Source: Thalassovita gelatinovora (GTDB taxonomy: Bacteria > Pseudomonadota > Alphaproteobacteria > Rhodobacterales > Rhodobacteraceae). From it: a stretch of DNA of 64,000 nt. The notes beneath the pieces were generated by a model that saw nothing but the letters and a program-made list of their open reading frames with translations, made no database searches and was not told the origin of the DNA. A program made the translations under genes and the position numbers. Location: the NCBI RefSeq assembly GCF_001458355.1, contig NZ_CYSA01000026.1:62001-126000 (forward strand). Direction: 5' to 3'. Below, piece by piece: positions 52,921 to 60,356 of the stretch; the stretch's first letter is position 1, and every line of letters starts with the position of its first letter.

Positions 52921-54205
52921 GCTGTTCGGCGATCGGCAGATCAATCCAAAGCTCGCAACCGGGGATGTGTGGCCTGCCAATGCCGATTCGGCCCCCCATC
53001 GCCTTTACATAGGCACCTGCAATTGCCATCCCCATCCGACTGTCCGACCCAGTGTTGAAGTTAAGATCAAGCGGTTCGTCGAAAAGGAACAAGCTTTCGC
53101 GTTGGCCAAGCGGTACGGTCGGACCGTCATCGGTGACAGAAATGCGCATGATTTTGTTGCCCGGTGCCAGTTCAATCTTGATCTGGCCACCTTTTGTCGT
53201 GTTGCCAATGGCGCGGTCGACCAGATGGAACAGGGTTTCGGTCAACATGGCGGGATCAGCATGGATGCGGAAGCCCTCGGCTTCGATGATCTTCAGCTTG
53301 AGATCTTTCAGCGCAATGTCGTCTTGTAATCTTTCAATGGCCTGCCCGACATGGTGGATCGGATTGACGACCTGCGGCACGGCGTGCACCGATCCGGACA
53401 ACAAGCGGGTAAAGGCCGTGGTGCGTTCGGTTTGTGACAGGATGTCCAATCCGGCGCTGCAGATTGCTTCGGCGATGCGCCGGATTTCGGGGGGCGCATC
53501 GGGGTGGCTCTGCAACAGGTCCGAAGCCCCGATAACCGCATTCAGCGGTGTGCGGATTTCGTGACTCATCGAAGATAAAAAGGCGGTTTTTGCACGGCCC
53601 GCTTTCTTCTCGGCGCGCAAGGCCTTGCGTAGCGCCAGATCGTAACTTTGTGCGATCCAGTTGTAGAGGGCGAAATCCACAACCACGAAAATCACCGTGT
53701 AGGCGGCATAAACATAGCGATACGCGACCGCCTGATCCTGATCGATCTCGATATAGGCCAGATTTCCAAAATTGGTTAACTGCAAAACCATCCAGCAGAT
53801 CATTGGCAGTGTGGTAAAGATCAGCACTAAAATCCGGTTGTCGCGCCAGGACAAGATCAGGAAAGGTAAGCCGACATACAAATAGAGATGATACCAGTAA
53901 TTGCTGTCGGGATGGATGGTGAAACTGCCCAGAAAGGTGCCGATATTAAGCATGCTGAGCACGATCACCCGCGCGCTCAGGTGCCGTGCGCGGCGATGTA
54001 GAAAAACTCCGGTCACAGCACCGGCGAAAACAAGGAGGCTGCCAATCGCCGTCGTATAGGCACCGGAAATGAGTAGAATCAGCGCTTCTATAAAGGAAAT
54101 GACTGCAACAGTGACTGCAATGTTGAACGCCGCCCGAATTTGGCGCCGGTTCTTGGATGGCTGCGGATAGAACCGACCCATCCCGCTGTCCCAACGCTTG
54201 AACAT
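52895..54205 (-). CDS. Histidine-kinase-like protein with damaged ATP site
   Basis: 436 residues. A membrane region of about six helices (about 25-190) precedes the HisKA domain, with SHEIRTPLN and phospho-acceptor His215. The catalytic domain lacks key residues: Asn331 of the N-box is Arg331 (HLVDRAIGN), the G1 box reads DDGPTV instead of DxGxG, and the G2 box reads DSRMGMA. It aligns without gap to the neighbouring kinase to residue 331 at least. ATP binding is doubtful, so it may act as a dimer partner or phosphatase. The ATG at 54205 matches the paralogue's start. Confidence 0.85.
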   Translation of the reverse strand: MFKRWDSGMGRFYPQPSKNRRQIRAAFNIAVTVAVISFIEALILLISGAYTTAIGSLLVFAGAVTGVFLHRRARHLSARVIVLSMLNIGTFLGSFTIHPDSNYWYHLYLYVGLPFLILSWRDNRILVLIFTTLPMICWMVLQLTNFGNLAYIEIDQDQAVAYRYVYAAYTVIFVVVDFALYNWIAQSYDLALRKALRAEKKAGRAKTAFLSSMSHEIRTPLNAVIGASDLLQSHPDAPPEIRRIAEAICSAGLDILSQTERTTAFTRLLSGSVHAVPQVVNPIHHVGQAIERLQDDIALKDLKLKIIEAEGFRIHADPAMLTETLFHLVDRAIGNTTKGGQIKIELAPGNKIMRISVTDDGPTVPLGQRESLFLFDEPLDLNFNTGSDSRMGMAIAGAYVKAMGGRIGIGRPHIPGCELWIDLPIAEQLRISPAAA

Positions 54206-54382
54206 TTCTTGTCTTCTGTCTGTCTTCGTCAGCATCGCGTTACATCGAACTCTGGCATCGTGGGGTGTGGTTGGTTGACTTTGTACAGCCAACGAACGTC
54301 ACATTGGTGTTCTTTTTCAAGAAACTGTCGGTATCAGGCGCAACCAAAGCGGTGGCTGCTTCATTCCCTTGCGAAACAAGCA

Positions 54383-55672
54383 TCACCTGTCGGCCAGCGG
54401 CAGTTCCACCCACACATGGGTGCCGCCATCGGTGCAACTGCTGATGCCGATATCGCCCGACATCGCAGTGATATAGGCTTTGGCGATGGTCAGGCCGACC
54501 CCGCTCCCCGATTCCGTTCCCAGCGACTGTTCCAGACGTTCGAAGGGTAAAAACACCTGTTGGCGCTTGTTCTTGGGGATGCCAGAGCCGTTATCCTTGA
54601 TCGAAATGCGCAGCATGTGATCAAGGCCTTGGGTCACAACGATCCGAATCTTACCCTTTTCCGGCGAATATTTCGCCGCGTTGTCAATCAGATGTGTCAG
54701 AGCTTCTGACAACATCCGCACATCAGTCAAAACCAGATCGGAACATGTCCGCGTGATTTCAACGTCAATATTTTTCGACTGTATCAAGGGGTTGATCTGG
54801 TCGAGAATCGAAGTGATCAGTTCCATAGGATCTTCGGGTCGAAGCGTGGCATTGACCGGCCCACTGGTGACGCGTGTATAGGACATGCTTTTTTCCATCA
54901 GGGACAGAATGTCCTGTCCTGCATGGCCTACATAATCCGCTAGCCTGAGGATGTCCGCAGAGGCTTGGGGATGTTTGCGTAACAGTTCGGCACCACCAAC
55001 AATGGCGTTCAACGGGGTTTGCAATTCGTGATTCATGGACGACAGAAATGCGGTCTTGGCACGACCAGATTTCTTCTCTGCACTAAGAGATTGGCGCAAT
55101 GCTGTGGAATAGCTGTGCGTCACGAAATCGAAATACCAGAATTCCAATGCAATGAAGAAAAACACCAGAAAGGAATGCCAATAAGAAAAGCTCTTGGATA
55201 TTTCTACATCGATTTCAACATAGGCACCGTTGCCAAAATTCGTAAAGATCAGGATGTTCCAAAGGATCAGCGGCAGGATCGACAGGGCCATCACGATTAT
55301 CGGGTTTTCGCGCCAGGAAAAGACGATGAAAGGAAGTCCGACGAAAGCCAGCATTATCAGTGAAGCATTGCCGACGGGATCTTCGAAATAGCACGACACA
55401 AACAGCAACAGGTTGGAATTCAGCAGCATCAGTATCCGTGCGCTGTTATGGTGACCGATACGGTGCAACAGCGCCGATACGGCAAGCCCTGTAAAGCCAC
55501 CCGCCGATAGTGCGGTCGAAACCGGTGCGTTCAAAATCGCGTTGCTGACAACCGAATAAATGGAGAGGAAGATCAGGATCACCAGGACAGAATAAGACAT
55601 CCTGACCTGCCGCTCGAATCGAGTCGGAGCAGGAAAGAAGCCGTATCCGCCGAAGTTGAATCGCTGGAACAC
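54383..55672 (-). CDS. Sensor histidine kinase
   Basis: 429 residues. The start MFQRFNFGGYGFFPAP resembles that of the adjacent paralogue. About six membrane helices (about 28-190) are followed by HisKA with NHELQTPLN (His215), the intact N-box HLIDNAAKYSP (Asn331), G1 DNGSG and G2 GSGVGLTIA. No PAS or HAMP domain and no response regulator gene are near. Probably autophosphorylates and acts through a partner encoded elsewhere. It lies upstream of the degenerate paralogue on the same strand, with 177 bases between. Confidence 0.92.
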   Translation of the reverse strand: MFQRFNFGGYGFFPAPTRFERQVRMSYSVLVILIFLSIYSVVSNAILNAPVSTALSAGGFTGLAVSALLHRIGHHNSARILMLLNSNLLLFVSCYFEDPVGNASLIMLAFVGLPFIVFSWRENPIIVMALSILPLILWNILIFTNFGNGAYVEIDVEISKSFSYWHSFLVFFFIALEFWYFDFVTHSYSTALRQSLSAEKKSGRAKTAFLSSMNHELQTPLNAIVGGAELLRKHPQASADILRLADYVGHAGQDILSLMEKSMSYTRVTSGPVNATLRPEDPMELITSILDQINPLIQSKNIDVEITRTCSDLVLTDVRMLSEALTHLIDNAAKYSPEKGKIRIVVTQGLDHMLRISIKDNGSGIPKNKRQQVFLPFERLEQSLGTESGSGVGLTIAKAYITAMSGDIGISSCTDGGTHVWVELPLADR

Positions 55673-55827
55673 CGCTTTTCACCCCTGGTCACAAGTACCC
55701 AAAAGCCTGTCACACTATCCCCGGAGCCTGGTGAAGGGGCCGGAAAGGCGTCCAAGCCTACACAAATTCATGGCCGTGATATCATGGCCCGACGCAAGGA
55801 AATGCTAATACATACCAAAGGGTTATA

Positions 55828-55853
55828 AAACAAGCCCCGGGAGAACCCGGGGC
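55828..55853 (-). terminator. leuA terminator
   Basis: On the minus strand GCCCCGGG (55853-55846) and CCCGGGGC (55841-55834) form an eight-pair stem with a four-base loop, followed by TTGTTTT. It lies 26 bases beyond the leuA stop. Confidence 0.9.
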
Positions 55854-55879
55854 CGCCTTATGGATACGTCGTTATTGGA

Positions 55880-57457
55880 TCAATGGACGTCTTTGTAGTT
55901 GATTTCCTTGCGGTCACCACCAGGGGATGTCTTTTCACGGCGGACAATCAATCTGTTCAAAGCATGTATATAGGCCTTCACGCTTGCGACAACCGTGTCC
56001 GTATCGGCTGATTGGCCGGTCGCGATTCGACCATCTTCTTCGATTCGAACCGAAACAGTGGCTTGCGCATCAGTGCCCTCGGTGACCGCATGGACTTGAT
56101 ACAGCTGCAGTTTCGCCTTGTGGGGATACAGCATCTTGACCGCGTTGAAGGCGGCATCGACCGGGCCATCGCCGGTGGCGTCGATAGTCTTTTCTTCGCC
56201 GTTGACGGTCATCGTCAGTTCGGCTTCCTGCGGGCCTTCGGTGCCGCAAACGACGCGCAGCCGTTTCAGTTGCAACGCGTCCGCGCCACCTTGCACGACT
56301 TCGTCCTGCACCAATGCGATCAGGTCATCGTCAAAGACTTCTTTCTTTCGATCAGCCAGTTCCTTGAAGCGCACGAAGATGTCGTTCAACTGATTGGCGG
56401 CCAGATCGAAGCCAAGCTCGTTCATCTTGGCGCGCAGCGCCGCGCGGCCGGAATGTTTGCCCAGCGGCAGCGACGTGCCCGCGATGCCGACATCTTCGGG
56501 ACGCATGATTTCGAACGTTTCCGAATTCTTCAGCATACCGTCCTGATGGATGCCGGATTCGTGGGCAAAGGCGTTTTTGCCGACGATCGCCTTGTTGAAC
56601 TGTACCGGGAACCCCGACACGGTCGCGACCCGGCGCGAAATGTGCATGATCTTGGTGGTATCGATCCGAGTCTGGTAGGGCATGATGTCGTTGCGCACCT
56701 TCAGTGCCATCACCACTTCTTCCAAGGCGGTATTACCGGCCCGTTCGCCAAGCCCATTGACAGTGCATTCGATCTGCCGCGCACCCGCTTCGACTGCGGC
56801 CAGCGCGTTGGCCGTCGCCATGCCAAGGTCATTATGGCAATGGGTGGCGAAAATCACGTCTTCGGCACCGGGCACTTTTTCGATCAGCATCCGGATCAAG
56901 TCGGCGCTTTCGCGCGGGGCAGTATAGCCCACCGTGTCAGGAATGTTGATCGTGGTGGCCCCGGCCTTGATCGCGATTTCGATCACCCGGCACAGGTAAT
57001 CGTGTTCGGTGCGTGTTGCGTCCATCGGGGACCATTGCACGTCGCCGCACAGGTTGCGCGCATGGGTGACCGTGTCGTGGATTTTCTCGGCCATTTCATC
57101 CATCGACAGATCGGGAATGGCCCGGTGCAGTGGCGAGGTACCGATGAAGGTGTGAATGCGTGGCTTGGCGGCGTGTTTCACGGCTTCCCAGCAGCGGTCG
57201 ATATCCTTGAAATTGGCACGTGCCAGCCCGCAGATCGTGGAATTCTTTGACCGCTCGGAAATCTGTTTTACCGCTTCGAAATCGCCTTCGGACGCGATCG
57301 GGAAACCGGCTTCGATAATATCGACGCCCATTTCATCCAGCAGTTCGGCGATTTCCAGCTTTTCATCATGGGTCATGGTCGCGCCGGGGCTTTGTTCGCC
57401 ATCGCGCAGGGTCGTGTCAAAGATCAAGACGTGGTCTTGCTTGGTCATATCGGTCAT
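55880..57457 (-). CDS. leuA: 2-isopropylmalate synthase
   Basis: First committed enzyme of leucine synthesis. 525 residues. The TIM-barrel domain starts DTTLRDGEQSPGATM (about 14-28); metal-binding His pairs lie in THCHNDLGMA (about 204-213). The C-terminal allosteric domain (about 395-510) binds leucine. Expression is probably controlled by the leucine-rich leader peptide 80 bases upstream (57540-57629). AAAGAG precedes the ATG by six bases; a second in-frame ATG is nine bases on. Confidence 0.97.
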   Translation of the reverse strand: MTDMTKQDHVLIFDTTLRDGEQSPGATMTHDEKLEIAELLDEMGVDIIEAGFPIASEGDFEAVKQISERSKNSTICGLARANFKDIDRCWEAVKHAAKPRIHTFIGTSPLHRAIPDLSMDEMAEKIHDTVTHARNLCGDVQWSPMDATRTEHDYLCRVIEIAIKAGATTINIPDTVGYTAPRESADLIRMLIEKVPGAEDVIFATHCHNDLGMATANALAAVEAGARQIECTVNGLGERAGNTALEEVVMALKVRNDIMPYQTRIDTTKIMHISRRVATVSGFPVQFNKAIVGKNAFAHESGIHQDGMLKNSETFEIMRPEDVGIAGTSLPLGKHSGRAALRAKMNELGFDLAANQLNDIFVRFKELADRKKEVFDDDLIALVQDEVVQGGADALQLKRLRVVCGTEGPQEAELTMTVNGEEKTIDATGDGPVDAAFNAVKMLYPHKAKLQLYQVHAVTEGTDAQATVSVRIEEDGRIATGQSADTDTVVASVKAYIHALNRLIVRREKTSPGGDRKEINYKDVH

Positions 57458-57491
57458 GTCGGGTCTCTTTATCTAATCTTGCTAAAGCCTG

Positions 57492-57546
57492 GGCGCGAAT
57501 GGGCACATCCTCTGAGCGGTCGCGCCGGGATCGGCACGCTCAGAGG
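57492..57546 (-). promoter_or_regulatory. Mutually exclusive hairpins of the leuA leader
   Basis: CCTCTGAGCG (57509-57518) and CGCTCAGAGG (57537-57546) form a perfect ten-pair stem that takes in the leader-peptide stop. GGCGCGA (57492-57498) and TCGCGCC (57520-57526) form a second stem whose loop contains one arm of the first, so both cannot form at once. A third pairing links TTGCTAAAGCC (57479-57489) with GGCTTAGCAA (57548-57557), next to the leucine codons. No long T-run follows, so attenuation might act on translation. Confidence 0.65.
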
Positions 57547-57629
57547 CGGCTTAGCAATAGCAGGGCAGCAATCGACAACGCGCCGTCAATGCGGCGTGGT
57601 GTGGTCGAATTATGGCCCTTGATCATCAT
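57540..57629 (-). CDS. leuA leader peptide
   Basis: A 29-codon open frame on the minus strand, starting with two ATG codons (57629-57624) and ending ALLLLSRL-stop. Four consecutive leucine codons, CTG CTA TTG CTA (57563-57552), and a fifth two codons before the stop, are what a leucine attenuator needs. It lies 82 bases ahead of the leuA ATG and overlaps a hairpin. No strong ribosome site is seen before the first ATG, which is the main doubt. Confidence 0.78.
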   Translation of the reverse strand: MMIKGHNSTTPRRIDGALSIAALLLLSRL

Positions 57630-57743
57630 GGGTTTGATTTATACCCGCTGGGTGGTGAAAGAAAACCCTCAATCGATAGATTTTGTATTCCGCCATAATC
57701 AAACGGATCGATCAGGGGCTTAGGTGTCTTTCCGTTGGCTTGA

Positions 57744-57770
57744 TTAAAAACCGCCCCGTTAGGGGCGGTT
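57744..57770 (-). terminator. Terminator of the cold-shock gene
   Basis: On the minus strand AACCGCCCC and GGGGCGGTT (57770-57762 and 57757-57749) form a nine-pair stem with a four-base loop, and the 3' arm runs into a TTTTT tract. It lies about 30 bases after the cold-shock stop. Confidence 0.92.
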
Positions 57771-57798
57771 CATCGTCCGAACCGCTGCGGCAGAGGGT

Positions 57799-58005
57799 TC
57801 AAAGCAGGCTCAGGTCCACCGCGCTTTCGCGACCGTCGCGGCCCGATTGCAGGTCGTAGCTGACTTTCTGATCGTCGGCCAAGCCGGTCAGGCCGGACCG
57901 TTCGACGGCGGAAATATGGACAAAAATGTCTTTGCCGCCATCATCGGGGGCGATGAAGCCATAGCCTTTGGTGGTGTTGAACCATTTAACGGTGCCAGTG
58001 GGCAT
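57799..58005 (-). CDS. Cold-shock-domain protein
   Basis: 68 residues, one OB-fold. RNP1 is KGYGFIAPD (about 13-21) and RNP2 is DIFVHIS (about 26-32). It binds single-stranded RNA or DNA and may melt RNA structure. Small csp paralogues are common, so no number is given. A standard terminator follows. The upstream gap to trxC (229 bases) holds no other gene I can see. Confidence 0.95.
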   Translation of the reverse strand: MPTGTVKWFNTTKGYGFIAPDDGGKDIFVHISAVERSGLTGLADDQKVSYDLQSGRDGRESAVDLSLL

Positions 58006-58234
58006 GCGGTGTCTCCTTTGATATTGCTGCCCGCGGAAGTGCGGCAGCCCGGCTCGTCAGTCCAAGATCGATAAACTGAGCCGTCAAAGGGCCGTGGTCG
58101 ATAGAGAGTAACGTCGCACAGAAAATATGGGCGCAGGATTGAGTCATGGCAAGAGTGATCTTGAGGCGTGGTCTTGTCGTTTCACTTGCGGCTCATTACA
58201 TTCAATAATTAATATATGATTAAAGGAGGCCGTG

Positions 58235-58666
58235 ATGGCACCGAAGAAAATCACCTGTCTCGATTGCGGTCAGGTCAACCGCGTTCCCGAAGACAAGCTG
58301 ACCGCAGCGCCGAAATGCGGCACCTGCGGTGCCAAGCTGATGTCCAACAAGGCGGTCGAGATCGATTTTGACACCCTACAAAAGGCTGCGCGCAACGATG
58401 ATCTGCCCTTGGTGGTCGATTTCTGGGCCCCTTGGTGCGGTCCTTGCCGGATGATGGCGCCGGAATTTTCCAAAGCGGCCGGGGAATTGAACGGTCAGGC
58501 GCGGCTGGTCAAGCTGAACACCGAAGATCACCCCAAGGCCGGAGCAGTCTATAATATTCGCGGTATCCCGACCATGGCGGCCTTTGCCAACGGTCGTGAA
58601 AAGGCGCGACAATCCGGGGCAATCCCGGCCCCGGCCATCGTCGATTGGGTCAAAGCGGCGGTTTGA
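58235..58666 (+). CDS. trxC: Thioredoxin 2
   Basis: 143 residues. The N-terminal zinc finger CLDCGQVNR and CGTCGAK (four Cys at about 8, 11, 28, 31) is the mark of TrxC. The thioredoxin domain has FWAPWCGPCRMM (about 67-78). It reduces disulfides in the cytoplasm, and the zinc site tunes the response to oxidative stress. AAAGGAGG precedes the ATG by five bases; a GTG three bases earlier is in frame. Confidence 0.95.
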   Translation: MAPKKITCLDCGQVNRVPEDKLTAAPKCGTCGAKLMSNKAVEIDFDTLQKAARNDDLPLVVDFWAPWCGPCRMMAPEFSKAAGELNGQARLVKLNTEDHPKAGAVYNIRGIPTMAAFANGREKARQSGAIPAPAIVDWVKAAV

Positions 58667-58692
58667 TTTGAACGGTTTGCCTTTCGGCTTCG

Positions 58693-59013
58693 TCAATTGA
58701 AACTGTAGGCAACCTCATACATGACCGGCTCGAAGCTTTTACACAGTTCGGCAATCTTGCGATTTCGGCTGCGCATCTCCTTGGTGCGCAGCATCGCCTG
58801 AAAATCCTCGCGCTTGCGCCATTGCGAATAGCTGGCGATCCGGGTCTGTGCATCATTCACATGCAGACCCGCAGCGATGAACCCCGGTTGCTTCGAGATG
58901 AAGCTGTCATAGGCATCGGTCAAGGCTTCAAGCAAATCCTGACAGGTGCCCGGCGTCATTTCAAAGGTGGTGAGAACCGTCTGAAAATCATTGTTTTGCG
59001 AAATCTTGGGCAT
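58693..59013 (-). CDS. Antibiotic biosynthesis monooxygenase (ABM) family protein
   Basis: 106 residues, ferredoxin-like fold. TTFEMTPGTCQDLLEALTDA, then KQPGFIAAGLHVNDA and YSQWRKREDFQAML, are typical of the quinol- or haem-related ABM proteins. The substrate is unknown. GGGAGGAAG precedes the ATG. It converges with trxC, 26 bases away. Confidence 0.87.
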   Translation of the reverse strand: MPKISQNNDFQTVLTTFEMTPGTCQDLLEALTDAYDSFISKQPGFIAAGLHVNDAQTRIASYSQWRKREDFQAMLRTKEMRSRNRKIAELCKSFEPVMYEVAYSFN

Positions 59014-59128
59014 GTTTCTTCCTCCCGCTGATGGTTCAGCCTAGCACCGGGGCGGGAAAATCCAAAAGCGTGAAATCGTTAATTCGCTCTTTACCAAAAT
59101 CCGTCAGGATTTTGCGGGGAGAAGAACG

Positions 59129-59779
59129 ATGCGTAAAATCCTCTTGGCAATCTGTATTTGGCTTGTCCCGGCCACCGCTCCGGCGGGAGCATGGCTGCGC
59201 GACAAGGGGACGGGGTTCTTTTCAACCAGCGCTTATCTGATCGATCCCAATTCAGGCGGCAATCATTATGCCGGGATCTATATGGAATATGGGGTGGCGG
59301 CGCGCCTGACTTTGGGGCTTGATCTGGGACGGGGGGTGTCGGGCAACGGCAAAACCATTGGTTTTCTGAAATTACCCATCGGATCATTGATGGGACCGCA
59401 TCATATCGTATTGGATCTGGGGTTCGGGGAAATTGCCGGAAATCCGACCTTCCGCCCCGGATTATCCTATGGCCGCGGCTTTTCCGGCCGCTTGGGCGAC
59501 GGGTGGGTTTCGCTTGAAACCGCGATCGAATTGAACCTGCGCGATAAAACCTCCGATTACAAAGCGGACCTGACCATCGGATTGAACCGGGATGACCGCC
59601 ATAAATTGATGCTGCAATTCCAAAGCGGCAAAGCGGTGGGAGATCCCCCATTTTTGCGAATGGTCCCCTCGGTGACACGCTCCATCGGCAAGGACTGGCT
59701 GTTGGAGCTGGGCGTCACCCAAGAAGTGATCGGTGGCAATGCAAGTGGGCTGAAAATTAGTTTATGGCGGTATTTCTAG
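59129..59779 (+). CDS. Exported beta-rich protein, possible outer-membrane barrel
   Basis: 216 residues. A signal peptide (about 1-19) is followed by alternating beta strands such as GVAARLTLGLDLGRG, HIVLDLGFGEIAG and KLMLQFQSG. The C-terminus SLWRYF ends in Phe, as beta-barrel outer-membrane proteins do. The function is unknown. It stands between divergent and convergent neighbours without an operon partner. Confidence 0.75.
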   Translation: MRKILLAICIWLVPATAPAGAWLRDKGTGFFSTSAYLIDPNSGGNHYAGIYMEYGVAARLTLGLDLGRGVSGNGKTIGFLKLPIGSLMGPHHIVLDLGFGEIAGNPTFRPGLSYGRGFSGRLGDGWVSLETAIELNLRDKTSDYKADLTIGLNRDDRHKLMLQFQSGKAVGDPPFLRMVPSVTRSIGKDWLLELGVTQEVIGGNASGLKISLWRYF

Positions 59780-59871
59780 GTTTTGGCAGGGCAGGGACGC
59801 TGCGGCCAAAGCGTGCGGGGCCGTCCCTTGCGGCCCTTGCCCTTCAATCGTCATCGCCCTAGCGTTCCACC

Positions 59872-60354
59872 ATGCCTGATCTGATCCGCCCAACCGATAA
59901 CGAAGCCCGCCAACTGGCACGCGGCCTGCTGGATAGAGCCCGATATGGTGCGCTCGGCGTGATAGATCCCGGAAGCGATCACCCACTGGTCAGTCGCGTC
60001 GCGGTGGGGACTTCGCCGCAGGGACGACCGATTAGTCTGATTTCGGATTTGGCGCATCACACCCGTGCGCTGCAACACAATCCCGCCTGTTCGCTTTTGG
60101 TGGGCGAACCGGGGGATAAAGGCGACCCGCTGACCCATCCGCGTCTGACAATACAGGCACAGGCGCGTTTCTTGCGCCACGGTGCCCCCGGACATGCGGA
60201 AATGGCCACGCATTATTTGCGCGACCATCCCAAGGCAAAGCTCTATATTGGCTTTGCCGATTTTTCATTTGTCTTGTTCGATGTGTCCGGGGCATTTCTC
60301 AATGGCGGATTCGGAAGGGCCTTTACCCTGACGCCCGACGATTTGCGCCTTTAA
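59872..60354 (+). CDS. HugZ-type pyridoxamine 5'-phosphate oxidase-like protein
   Basis: 160 residues, split-barrel FMN-binding fold. RPTDNEARQLARGLLDRARYG at the N-terminus and TSPQGRPISLISDLAHHTRAL (split at about 45-65) are the family blocks. HugZ proteins are linked to haem use or to flavin reactions; the role here is open. It ends two bases before the stop of the convergent beta-helix gene. Confidence 0.88.
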   Translation: MPDLIRPTDNEARQLARGLLDRARYGALGVIDPGSDHPLVSRVAVGTSPQGRPISLISDLAHHTRALQHNPACSLLVGEPGDKGDPLTHPRLTIQAQARFLRHGAPGHAEMATHYLRDHPKAKLYIGFADFSFVLFDVSGAFLNGGFGRAFTLTPDDLRL

Positions 60355-60356
60355 GC

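Noticed and set aside
51259-52980. 573-codon minus-strand open frame opposite the TIGR02302 gene
   Set aside because: Its Leu/Phe/His-rich product is the antisense of the Gln/Glu-rich repeats.
56012-57250. 412-codon plus-strand open frame opposite leuA
   Set aside because: The minus strand encodes an intact 2-isopropylmalate synthase; the plus-strand product has no recognisable motif.
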